Shown here one piece after another: positions 9,567 to 16,721 of a stretch of 16,721 bases of DNA. Location of the stretch: the NCBI GenBank assembly GCA_964483805.1, contig CAZADH010000126.1, positions 1 through 16,721 on the forward strand. The letters are read 5' to 3'. Each line of letters starts with the position of its first letter. The stretch's first letter is position 1. Under the pieces are notes generated by a model. It worked only from the letters and a program-made list of their open reading frames with translations, was not told the origin of the DNA and did no database searches. Both the position numbers and the translations under genes were made by a program. Source of the stretch: CAZADH01 sp964483805 (GTDB lineage: Bacteria > Muiribacteriota > Ozemobacteria > Ozemobacterales > Ozemobacteraceae).

Positions 9567-10298
9567 CTACTTCTTTTTTGGTTTCCAGTCGAACGACTTG
9601 ATCTTCGCCTCTTCGAGCTGATCGGCCGACAATTTCCCGGCCGCCTCCTGGCTGTAGCGGGTGGCCATGTCGCGCAGCTCTTTCTCGGGCGTGATCGCCG
9701 CCGCCAATTTGAAACAAATGAACGCTTCGAACGGGTTCGGCACCCCGCCGATGCCCTGCGTATACTGTGCCCCCATCTTGAAATAAACCTTGCCCAGGTC
9801 GCGTTTGGCCTCGGCGTTGCCCTTGTCGATCGCTTTGCGCAACCACTTGAGCGACTCGGCCAGATCGACATCCATGCCGTGACCCTCGAGGCACCACCGT
9901 CCGAGCATGACCATCGCTTCGACGTGCCCGGTCTCGGCCGCCTTGCGAATCCAGATGATCGCCTCGGGGACGTTCTTGGGGCACCCCTTGCCCGCATCGA
10001 GCATCTTTGCGAGTTTCACCATGGCGTCGGGATACACCTGGGCCGCACTCATGCGGTAGTATTTGAGCGCCTCGGCATAATCCTGCGACACGCCTTTGCC
10101 GTTCTCATACATCCAACCCAATTGATGGGTCGCGCGCGGATACCCCCACGAGTCGTCTTTCGCGGCCGCCACCTTGCGCAACTGTGCCAGCGCCCCCTTG
10201 TAATCACCCTGGTCGAAGGCGAACTTGGCCGCCGTATAATCGGCTGCCGCCGGACAAGACATCAACACCGCCAACAGGATCAGGCCCGCTCTTTTCAT
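9567..10298 (-). CDS. Secreted Sel1-like (TPR-type) repeat protein
   Basis: This 243-residue protein has an N-terminal export signal (MKR, hydrophobic core 4-13) ending near AAA-D at residue 20. Cys15 after LMS could instead be a poor lipobox, so a lipoprotein is possible. The rest is a row of Sel1-like repeats of about 36 residues with the pattern A-x-x-x-L-G-x-x-Y-x-x-G-x-G-V-x-x-D-x-x-x-A-x-x-W/Y: about 55-88, 91-122, 127-159 and 163-200, with a partial repeat at 23-48. The last repeat has an insert (about 176-189). The C-terminus is Lys-rich. Sel1 repeats are alpha-solenoids that bind other proteins, often in envelope or signalling settings; the partner is unknown. The ATG at 10298 has AAGGAG 9 nt upstream. 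The gene is divergent from the first membrane phosphatase, with 114 bp between them. Confidence 0.88.
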   Translation of the reverse strand: MKRAGLILLAVLMSCPAAADYTAAKFAFDQGDYKGALAQLRKVAAAKDDSWGYPRATHQLGWMYENGKGVSQDYAEALKYYRMSAAQVYPDAMVKLAKMLDAGKGCPKNVPEAIIWIRKAAETGHVEAMVMLGRWCLEGHGMDVDLAESLKWLRKAIDKGNAEAKRDLGKVYFKMGAQYTQGIGGVPNPFEAFICFKLAAAITPEKELRDMATRYSQEAAGKLSADQLEEAKIKSFDWKPKKK

Positions 10299-10307
10299 TG
10301 TGTCGGT

Positions 10308-10313
10308 CTCCTT
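10308..10313 (-). promoter_or_regulatory. Ribosome binding site fixing the Sel1-repeat protein start
   Basis: AAGGAG on the minus strand lies 9 nt before the ATG at 10298. The same frame stays open far upstream, antisense to the phosphatase gene, so this site and the signal peptide decide the start. The 114-bp divergent gap also holds AT-rich stretches (TTTACA, GTAAATAC), but I see no convincing promoter pair. Confidence 0.65.
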
Positions 10314-10412
10314 GGTCAAGGTAACATTTACAAAGTGTACCATGGAATGCAAAGGGGCGGGAATGCGTAAATACAAGTTACTCTCGGTCGTCTCCTGACG
10401 CCCGGATCTGCC

Positions 10413-13292
10413 GTGCAGCGATTCCCTCGCGCCCCCATCCTCGCGCGCATCGTGGCGTTCGTCTGGATTCCGGCCCTGCTGCTCTGGGTCTGGTTTGCGC
10501 ATCAGGAACGCTCCGGCCACGAGCAGCGACTGCAAGAGACCGAAGACGAGTTGCGCGAGGTCCTCGACCGCACCGCCATCCTGGGCAATCCCGATCGCCG
10601 CTACCGCGAGTTGCTGCAACGCCTGGTCGACCGCCGCGTCGGCCTGCCCAGTGTCGCGGCCCATGCCGGGCGACTGTGCCGGCGCGAAGGCGTCCTCGAG
10701 ATCATTGTCTTCAATCGGGATCGCGAACTCGTCGCCGTCCCCGGCCTGCCAGCGCCCCCGCGTGCCGCCGCCCAACGCGTACTGGGCGCCCTCATCGACG
10801 GCGGCGAATCGAAACACCTGCGCATCGCCGGAACTTTCGTCGGCAGCGACAACGCCGTCCGCGCCATGGCCCAGGCCCCCGACACGATGGTGCCGCTCGC
10901 CAGCGGGTTCAAGCGGTGGGCCGGCGGTTGGTGGCGTCTGCGCGACCGCCGCAATACGGATCTGGGCTGGCTCGTCGCCTTTGTCCGCCGCGACCCGATC
11001 CCGACCGATCGCGCGGTGGTTCGTGCTGTGGCCGATGCCCGTCGCCTCGTTGGCCGTCAGTTCACCATCGGCTGGTTCGATCCGGTTCCGGCCGACGGTC
11101 GCGTGCGCATCCGCCCGGCCAATGCCTCCTGGCCGGCCGACACCGCCTCCCGCTGCCTTGCGGTGCCGCCCGGACTCGACCGCACCACCGACGGAAAGCA
11201 ACACATTGTATTGCGACCCGGCAACCGCGGCGAGATCTACATTGGCACGGTCGCGCAACCGCCAGCCCCACCCTCCGGTTGGTGGCGCCTGGTCATCCCC
11301 GCCGCCACGCTGCTGCTGACCCTGTTCGTGGGCGCAGCCGGCACCGGCATCCTCGCGGTGTCGCCAGGCCTGCGCGTGAAACTGCTCACCCTGCTCGTCA
11401 CCGGGGCCGCACTGCTCCTGACCGCGCTCTTGACCACCGCCCTCATCGATCGCAACGACCGCGAACTGCTGTTGATCGACGAAATCCAGGAGAGGCATCT
11501 GCGCCAACTCGAGAAGATCGATCGCGATGCCCCCATCGAGTTGTTCCCGCTCATCGATCAGTACGATCGCATTGTTCGCATTGCCAGTTATCAGGCGATC
11601 ACCCGATTGCAGCCCGCACTGAACCACCTGCGCTCCTTTCTTGCCACCCGCCGCCACCTGGTGCTGGGCTTCGTCTGCGTCGCCAGCGGCGGCAAGGTGC
11701 TCTCGTTCGACGGCGGTTCGCCGGTCCGGCGAACCGGCATCGCCGGCGATGTCTCGTCGCGGCAGTTCATCACCAAGATCGCCCACGGCATTCTTTCCGA
11801 CTGCATCAGCTACACGCGCCTGAGCGAGGGCAGCAAGATGAAGGGAGAGAACGTGCTCGCGGCCCTGTTGTCGAGCACCCTCTTCTGGAACCACCACAAC
11901 GGCAACCGCATCACCACGCAGAACGTCGGCGGCATGGCGATCGTGACCTATGTCGCGCCCATCGTCGGCGCCAACGGCAAAGCGCAGGCACTGATTCTGG
12001 CCCTGCACAACAGCCAGGCCGTGCAACAGCAGTGCCTGCGCCACTGGATCGAGCGCCTCGGCCGCCCCCACCCCGACGAACCCCGCCTGGGCGCGCTACC
12101 GCTGCAGGGGTCGGTCAACTGGCCGGTCTTCCCGCATGCGCGCGTCGCCGACCAACCGCTGCTGCGCCGCTTGCGCGACCAGGTGCAGGCCACGCAACTG
12201 CCGCAACACGTGCGCGGCCTGATCCGCGGCCGCGAGCATCTCATCACCGGACTGCCCGGCCGCAACCTCGATGGCTACATGATCTACCTCGCCCAACCGT
12301 TCCACACTGTCCGCCGTCAGACCGACCGCCTCAACCGCCAATTGGCTCTGCTCACGGCGCTCGTGCTCGCCGTGGTCATCGGCGTCGGCTCGCGCGCCAC
12401 TGGCTGGCTGCTCTCGCCGGTCGCCGAACTCGAACGTGGCCTGGGCGCCCTGAGCGCGGGCAAGTTTTCGCACCGCGTCGGCCCCGCCGGCGTCGTCGAG
12501 TTCGAGCGCCTCGGCGAACAACTCAATCTGATCATGGACGACCTGCGCGACCTGCAAATCGCCCGCAACGTGCAAGACCACCTCTGGCCAGGGACAGCCG
12601 CATCGGGCCCGGGCTGGTCGGTCGCAGGCCAATGCCGCACCGCCGCCAATCTCGGCGGCGACTACTTCGACTGGCTGACCACACCCGACGGCCGCACCGT
12701 CGTCGCCATCGGCGACGTCGCCGGCCACGGCATCCCCGCCTCACTCGTCACCGCCGCCGCCAAGGTCGAACTGGCATTGGCCGCACCCCGTCTCGCTTCA
12801 CCCGCCGAGATTCTCGCGGTCATGAACAATGGTTTCCGCGAGCAGGCCGGGCGCGCCCGGCCGATGTCGTTCTGGCTGGCCGTCTTCAACCCGGTCGACG
12901 GTCTCCTGCGGTATGCCGGCGCCGGACATCCATACGCCGTATTGCTTCCGGCCGACGGTGACTCTGCATTGCTCGGTTTTCCCGCTCTACCGCTCGGCGC
13001 CGGCAGACGTCCCAACTATACGGAAGGCAGTGTCATCGCGGCACCCGGCGCCCGCCTGGTGCTCTACACCGACGGCATCATCGAAGCACCGTCAGCCGCC
13101 GGCGAACTGTTCGGCTACGACCGGTTGCGCGAGGTGGTGACCGCCCACCGCCACGAAACGGCGCCGCATATCGTGGCGGCGGTTCTGGCGGCAGCGCGTG
13201 CGTGGTGCCCGCTCGACCCGCCCCCCGACGACCAGACCGTGGTCGTCCTGGCCGTCGACCCCATCGCCACTGGTGCCGGAGCCACCCCATGA
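10413..13292 (+). CDS. Membrane-bound SpoIIE/PP2C phosphatase, dual extracytoplasmic sensor (paralogue 1)
   Basis: The product is 959 residues from a GTG start with only a weak GGA upstream; an in-frame TAA at 10368 limits longer starts. Predicted topology: TM1 at 9-29, extracytoplasmic domain A at about 30-290, a helix pair at 292-315 and 321-345, extracytoplasmic domain B at about 346-640, TM4 at 642-665. A HAMP-like linker follows (about 660-712), then a PP2C-type SpoIIE phosphatase domain (about 715-950). The metal-binding acidic motifs are all present: GGDYFDW (748-754, D750), IGDVAGHGIPASL (766-778, D768), LYTDGIIEA (884-892, D887) and DDQTVVVL (939-946). Family members remove phosphate from Ser/Thr of STAS-domain anti-anti-sigma proteins; none is in this window. 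Neither sensor domain is recognised. The stop overlaps the next paralogue's start (ATGA), so the two are translationally coupled. The phosphatase call is firm; ligand and target are unknown. Confidence 0.92.
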   Translation: MQRFPRAPILARIVAFVWIPALLLWVWFAHQERSGHEQRLQETEDELREVLDRTAILGNPDRRYRELLQRLVDRRVGLPSVAAHAGRLCRREGVLEIIVFNRDRELVAVPGLPAPPRAAAQRVLGALIDGGESKHLRIAGTFVGSDNAVRAMAQAPDTMVPLASGFKRWAGGWWRLRDRRNTDLGWLVAFVRRDPIPTDRAVVRAVADARRLVGRQFTIGWFDPVPADGRVRIRPANASWPADTASRCLAVPPGLDRTTDGKQHIVLRPGNRGEIYIGTVAQPPAPPSGWWRLVIPAATLLLTLFVGAAGTGILAVSPGLRVKLLTLLVTGAALLLTALLTTALIDRNDRELLLIDEIQERHLRQLEKIDRDAPIELFPLIDQYDRIVRIASYQAITRLQPALNHLRSFLATRRHLVLGFVCVASGGKVLSFDGGSPVRRTGIAGDVSSRQFITKIAHGILSDCISYTRLSEGSKMKGENVLAALLSSTLFWNHHNGNRITTQNVGGMAIVTYVAPIVGANGKAQALILALHNSQAVQQQCLRHWIERLGRPHPDEPRLGALPLQGSVNWPVFPHARVADQPLLRRLRDQVQATQLPQHVRGLIRGREHLITGLPGRNLDGYMIYLAQPFHTVRRQTDRLNRQLALLTALVLAVVIGVGSRATGWLLSPVAELERGLGALSAGKFSHRVGPAGVVEFERLGEQLNLIMDDLRDLQIARNVQDHLWPGTAASGPGWSVAGQCRTAANLGGDYFDWLTTPDGRTVVAIGDVAGHGIPASLVTAAAKVELALAAPRLASPAEILAVMNNGFREQAGRARPMSFWLAVFNPVDGLLRYAGAGHPYAVLLPADGDSALLGFPALPLGAGRRPNYTEGSVIAAPGARLVLYTDGIIEAPSAAGELFGYDRLREVVTAHRHETAPHIVAAVLAAARAWCPLDPPPDDQTVVVLAVDPIATGAGATP

Positions 13293-16200
13293 CGCCCCGT
13301 CACCTCGTCATCTTGCTGGCGGTCGCGCTCGCCGGCATGACGCTGCTGCTCACGCTTGGCGCCGAGCGGTCCGAGCGCCAACTCGCCCGGCGCGAACAAG
13401 AGGTGCGCGCCCGGCTCGAGGCCGTGTCCCGCCTCGGCAAACAGGCCGAGTTCTACACCCGCTTCGGCCGCGGCTTGTTCAACCGCCTGGCCAACCGGCC
13501 ACTCACCGGCGCCAGACCTCCTGATATTGCCAATGTATTGCAGTATCTGGGCGGCAGCTCTCTCGACGTCTGGGCCTTCGATGCCTCGGGAACCTGCCGC
13601 ATCCGCCCGGCCAGAGAGTCTGCCGGCGACGCCACCTGGCTCATGCGCCGGCTGCGCAGCTCGCTGCACCAACTCGATTTCGATACCGCAAAGGTCAAAG
13701 ACCGGGGCCGCAAGGTCCTCGACGGCGATTGGCGCTTCCTCGCCCTGCGCCCAAACCGCGCTCACTTGCAGCAGAAAGCGCGCGGGCGCACCTGGTGGTT
13801 CTGGACCTTCAGCCCTCGCCTGACGGCCCCCGACCGGATCGCCGGCATCCTCTTGCGTTTCGAACACCGACCGCGCCATCCCGATGCGCTCGTCCATCAG
13901 GCGTCACGGGCCATGCGGCGTGCCGGCCAGCCCGTCGCGGTGATCAACCGTCTCCACGCGCGCTCCGGTCTCCTCTTGCCCGTACTGGGCATCAACCAAG
14001 CCCAGCAGGTGACGGCCGCGTATCTGCGCCACCCCGGCAATGTCGTGCGGGACCGCGACGGCAGTTGGGTCGTCGTGCCGTGTCAAGACCATCTGTTGCT
14101 GATGGCGCGGGCCAGATGCTCGCCTGCGGCTGCTTCCCCGTGGGGGCTGATGGCGCTGTTTGCGCTCATGGCCGCCCTCGCCCGCTTCTGGTCGTCGGCG
14201 GCCGGGCAACGGTGGCCGGTGCGCCACCTGCTCGTCATCCTCTTCGCTCTTGCTGCCGCACTGCCGTTGGCGCTCTGTGCCGCGTACTGGCAGCGCCTGA
14301 CCTCGGGGCACGAGCGCGCCGTCGAACTTGCGCACCAGCGCCGCCTCGAGAATCGCCTCGTCGACATCGACCGGCACTTTCCTGTGACCATCCGCCGCCA
14401 ACGCAACGTCTACCAGGCGTGGGTGACCCGTGCCGGTCAATGGTTCGCGCAGAATCCCGGCGGCATTCGCCACAAAAAACCGCGGCCCAACGGGCAACCC
14501 ACGCTGCTCGAGACTGGCTGTTCATTCGTCGATCTCGTCGCCGAAACCGAGCAGTGGGAGCGCCGCGGACTCGTCGACACCATGTATCTCGTCAGCTCGG
14601 CCGGGGTCCTGATTCGCGACTTTTCCGACATCACGGCCTCATTGCGCCTGCTGAGCGACATGCCCCACGATTTACGCACAAAGTATTGCTATGCCGTGTT
14701 CGATCGCCACGGCATGGAAGGATTCGGCGAATTGGCGCGGCAGGTGCGCTCGCTTCGCCCCCCCTTCACGCCGGCCCCGTTCATGGGCGTGAAACACTAC
14801 AATTCGCAGGGCATGGGCGAGATTGCCGGACCGATGGGGCGCGAGATGGTCCGGATGTACAACCGCTGGAGCGGCGTCGACACCGGTCCCGCGACCGCGA
14901 CCGACGAGCGCGATGCCCTGATGCTGGCCAGTTTCATGGAAAGCGGTGGCGGCAATATCATGAGCCAGTTTGTCGCCAACCATGGCGACTTCATCTACGC
15001 CGACCAACAGGACCAGGGCGTCTACATGTTCACCCAGATCGTCGCCAATCACGATCGCCCCGGGCAGATCTGCGCCACGTTGTTTCATCACGCCCAGATC
15101 CTCGCCTACAACCATTGGCGGCCGGCCGTCGCCGGTTGTTCGGACCCCAGCGCCCACGACGACTTCGTGCTGCACGCAGTCAGCGATGCCGCCTACACCT
15201 TGAGCATCCCCGACCCCTGGGCGCACCGCACCTTCGCGCCAATCGTCAAGCGCCTGCAACCACCCCGATTGCTCGTCAGCGACCGGGATCCGACGGCCTC
15301 ATCCCCGCGCCTCTTCGCCGCCCTCGCCTGCCGGCAGACCCCCTGCTACAACGTCATTGGCCTGGCTTCGACCCGACCGGTGACCGAAGCGGCACGCACG
15401 CTGCGCTGGCGCCTCGCGGCCCTCGCCGTTGCCCTGGGCGTCATCGCCGCCGTGGTGCTGTGGCGCCTGCACGCCGGCATCGACCGGCCGCTCGCCACCC
15501 TGCTCGCCGCCATCCACGCCATGGAACGACGCCAGATCGACAAACGGTTTCACACCGGAACCCACGACGAACTCGAACAACTGGCGCAGGCTTTCAATCG
15601 CACGCTCGAGGGCATGGCCGAACTCGAAGTCGCCCGCGTTATTCAACAGAAACTGCTGCCCACCGCCGCCATCGCGGCTCCCCGCGCGGTCTTCTTCGGC
15701 CGCAGCATCATGACCAGCGAGGTCGGCGGCGACTACTACGACGCGCGCGTCGACGCCAACGGCAATCTCTATTTCATGATCGGCGACGTCTCGGGCCACG
15801 GCGTCTCGGCCGCACTCGTCGTCGCCATGGCCAAAGCGGGGTTCGGTGCGATCCTGCGCGAGGGCATCGCTTCACCCGCCGCACTGCTCGCGCGCATGAA
15901 CAACCTGCTGGTGCAGACCATACGCCGCGTGAAAATGATGACGGCCATGGCCGGCGTCGTCGGCGCCGACGGCTCGCTCGTCTTGAGCAACGCCGGACAC
16001 TGCTACCCGTTCGTCGTGCGGGGCCTGGGCAACGCGACCATGATCGAGGACATCTCGGGCGTTCCGCTCGGGGCCATGAGTCGCACGCGCTACCGCGATG
16101 TGCCAGTGCAACTCGACGCGGGCCATCACCTGGTCGTGATCACCGACGGCCTGGTCGAGGCCCAAAATGAGCACACCGAGCAACTCGGCTACGACGCATG

Positions 16201-16351
16201 TCTCGAGCTCATGCGCGATGTCTGGCGCCCCTCCGCCCCCGAACTGATCGACGAGATCCTCGTGCGCCTGCGCCGCTACTGCGGCACCAGGCCGTGGGGG
16301 GATGACGTCACCGTCGCCGTGATCACCGGCCGCAACCCCACCGCGTCATAG
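13289..16351 (+). CDS. Membrane-bound SpoIIE/PP2C phosphatase, dual extracytoplasmic sensor (paralogue 2)
   Basis: This 1020-residue protein has the same plan as the gene before it: TM1 at 5-24, extracytoplasmic domain A at about 25-283, a helix pair at 284-301 and 311-334, extracytoplasmic domain B at about 335-705, TM4 at 706-726. A short HAMP-like linker follows (about 727-775), then the phosphatase domain (about 778-1012). Metal ligands are complete: EVGGDYYD (811-818, D815), IGDVSGHG (831-838, D833), ITDGLVEA (951-958, D953) and GDDVTVAVI (1004-1012). Domain B is about 75 residues longer than in paralogue 1 and contains a Gly/Met/Asn-rich stretch (about 495-560). The ATG at 13289 overlaps the upstream TGA by 4 nt; the frame is open from 13202, but that start would lie inside the upstream gene. 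The start of domain B aligns by eye between the two proteins (ID-R-x-x-P followed by Y-x-x-x-V; here from residue 351, there from 361), which supports duplication. Function of the sensors is unknown. Confidence 0.92.
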   Translation: MTPRHLVILLAVALAGMTLLLTLGAERSERQLARREQEVRARLEAVSRLGKQAEFYTRFGRGLFNRLANRPLTGARPPDIANVLQYLGGSSLDVWAFDASGTCRIRPARESAGDATWLMRRLRSSLHQLDFDTAKVKDRGRKVLDGDWRFLALRPNRAHLQQKARGRTWWFWTFSPRLTAPDRIAGILLRFEHRPRHPDALVHQASRAMRRAGQPVAVINRLHARSGLLLPVLGINQAQQVTAAYLRHPGNVVRDRDGSWVVVPCQDHLLLMARARCSPAAASPWGLMALFALMAALARFWSSAAGQRWPVRHLLVILFALAAALPLALCAAYWQRLTSGHERAVELAHQRRLENRLVDIDRHFPVTIRRQRNVYQAWVTRAGQWFAQNPGGIRHKKPRPNGQPTLLETGCSFVDLVAETEQWERRGLVDTMYLVSSAGVLIRDFSDITASLRLLSDMPHDLRTKYCYAVFDRHGMEGFGELARQVRSLRPPFTPAPFMGVKHYNSQGMGEIAGPMGREMVRMYNRWSGVDTGPATATDERDALMLASFMESGGGNIMSQFVANHGDFIYADQQDQGVYMFTQIVANHDRPGQICATLFHHAQILAYNHWRPAVAGCSDPSAHDDFVLHAVSDAAYTLSIPDPWAHRTFAPIVKRLQPPRLLVSDRDPTASSPRLFAALACRQTPCYNVIGLASTRPVTEAARTLRWRLAALAVALGVIAAVVLWRLHAGIDRPLATLLAAIHAMERRQIDKRFHTGTHDELEQLAQAFNRTLEGMAELEVARVIQQKLLPTAAIAAPRAVFFGRSIMTSEVGGDYYDARVDANGNLYFMIGDVSGHGVSAALVVAMAKAGFGAILREGIASPAALLARMNNLLVQTIRRVKMMTAMAGVVGADGSLVLSNAGHCYPFVVRGLGNATMIEDISGVPLGAMSRTRYRDVPVQLDAGHHLVVITDGLVEAQNEHTEQLGYDACLELMRDVWRPSAPELIDEILVRLRRYCGTRPWGDDVTVAVITGRNPTAS

Positions 16352-16420
16352 ACCCCGCCCCTGCGGCGGCCCGCTCACAACTACGGCCAACGCGAGCCAC
16401 CCACGCGCCCCCTGGTCGAG

Positions 16421-16721
16421 CTACCGCCCAAAGAAATAGATGACAAAGCCGGCAAAGCCGACCAGCGCCACAACGGTGCCGAGCACCAGCGCTGCCAGTG
16501 CGTCCCGCAGCGGCGTCCGGCCACCGCCCACCCAGGCTCGAAACGGCGACACCCCGTCGCCCAACGGTGCCGCGGCGCCGCCGAAGCCCGTCGCTCCAAC
16601 ACCGGTCGAGTCCGACGGGTCGTTTGCGACTGCGCCATCCGTGGCGGGCGGGTCGTTTGCACCGCGCGAAACTGTCGTTTCGCGCTGCCATCCATGGCAG
16701 CAAACGCCCACTGCGCCATCC
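16421..16721 (-). CDS. C-terminal part of a repeat-linker protein with terminal membrane helix (5' partial)
   Basis: The minus-strand frame is open from the window edge to the TAG at 16421-16423, about 99 residues. The visible start is a GTG at 16711, but the frame continues beyond it, so the true start is probably outside. The first two thirds are a low-complexity Gly/Ala/Asp/Thr-rich linker with repeated ANDP and DGAV words. The end is a hydrophobic segment of about 20 residues (LAALVLGTVVALVGFAGFVIYFF) closing with GR, typical of a C-terminal membrane anchor. It converges on the phosphatase operon across 69 bp. No family can be named. An overlapping frame (16381-16719) has an Arg/Trp-rich product and looks like a shadow, whereas this frame gives a sensible membrane tail. 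Confidence 0.5.
   Translation of the reverse strand, partial: DGAVGVCCHGWQRETTVSRGANDPPATDGAVANDPSDSTGVGATGFGGAAAPLGDGVSPFRAWVGGGRTPLRDALAALVLGTVVALVGFAGFVIYFFGR
16616..16660. repeat. Short direct repeats in the linker coding region
   Basis: CGGGTCGTTTGC occurs at 16616-16627 and 16649-16660, 33 bp apart and in frame, encoding the ANDP repeats. ACTGCGCCATCC occurs at 16629-16640 and again at 16710-16721 on the window edge, 81 bp apart and also in frame. The repeat array may continue outside the window. Confidence 0.55.
16664..16701. repeat. Two adjoining perfect inverted repeats
   Basis: GCGCGAAAC / GTTTCGCGC (9-bp arms, 4-nt loop, 16664-16685) is immediately followed by GCTGCCAT / ATGGCAGC (8-bp arms, 2-nt centre, 16684-16701), sharing two bases. 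They lie inside the repeat-rich partial gene. They could be a folded DNA/RNA element or the remains of a small repetitive element. Confidence 0.55.

Noticed and set aside
10299..10412. Promoter pair in the divergent gap between the Sel1 gene and the first phosphatase
   Set aside because: TTTACA and TTGCAT are present, but neither has a good -10 at the right spacing on the matching strand.
9567..12071. 834-residue minus-strand frame extending the Sel1 protein across the phosphatase gene
   Set aside because: Only the last 243 residues have Sel1 repeats and a signal peptide behind a good ribosome binding site; the upstream part is the antisense of a well-supported gene.
10676..12961. 761-residue plus-strand frame inside the first phosphatase, and a similar 813-residue frame at 13729-16170
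   Set aside because: Both are Arg/Pro-rich shadow frames of genes with complete catalytic motifs and clear membrane helices.
13202..13288. Longer start for the second phosphatase
   Set aside because: It would put 29 Arg/Pro-rich residues before TM1 and lie inside the upstream gene. The ATGA overlap at 13289 is a standard coupled start.
16381..16719. Alternative minus-strand frame at the window end
   Set aside because: Its product is Arg/Trp/Ser-rich with no structure, whereas the neighbouring frame ends in a proper membrane helix.

Overview
This GC-rich, densely coded 16.7 kb window probably comes from a Gram-negative, didermic bacterium. The periplasmic adaptor has the long coiled-coil hairpin used to reach an outer-membrane channel, and the two membrane phosphatases have large extracytoplasmic sensor regions. 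The mix of multi-sensor SpoIIE-type phosphatases, a multi-receiver hybrid kinase, WG-repeat and Sel1-repeat proteins is what I would expect from an uncultured, signalling-rich lineage such as Riflebacteria/Ozemobacteria or a delta-proteobacterium-like group. That placement is inference; there is no rRNA or other phylogenetic marker here.

Layout. (1) 1-990 (+): the 3' part of a WG-repeat protein with a C-terminal zinc-ribbon-like Cys4 module. Its 3' end overlaps by 15 nt the convergent gene 976-1527 (-). (2) 4355-976 (-): a probable operon of a MacA/HlyD-type adaptor (2880-4355), a MacB/FtsX-type permease (1598-2866) and a small secreted protein (976-1527). No ATPase lies next to them. The adaptor and permease start codons both lie inside perfect short inverted repeats. 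(3) 4527-7733 (+), transcribed divergently from the operon: a 1068-residue soluble hybrid histidine kinase, REC-REC-PAS-PAS-PAS-HisKA-HATPase-REC. (4) 7734-7879: a convergent intergenic gap with a 16-bp site matching the ParB-binding parS consensus at 14 of 16 positions, and a strong GC hairpin. (5) 7880-9382 (-): a sodium:alanine/glycine (AGCS) symporter, preceded on the same strand by a signal-peptide-bearing Sel1-repeat protein (9567-10298) that has its own terminator. (6) 10413-16351 (+): two tandem paralogous membrane-bound SpoIIE/PP2C phosphatases joined by an ATGA stop/start overlap. Each has four predicted membrane helices, two separate extracytoplasmic domains, a HAMP-like linker and a complete metal-binding phosphatase domain. 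(7) 16421-16721 (-): the C-terminal end of a protein with a repetitive linker and a terminal membrane helix; its DNA is full of inverted and direct repeats.

How the parts may work together. The kinase and the phosphatase pair suggest control by phosphorylation: a phosphorelay without its HPt or DNA-binding output, and Ser/Thr partner switching without its STAS or anti-sigma partners. All missing partners would have to be elsewhere in the genome. The most unusual items are the dual-sensor phosphatase pair, the parS-like site, the start-codon hairpins in the transporter operon, and a recurring GTATTGC word that marks AT-rich patches inside otherwise GC-rich genes.
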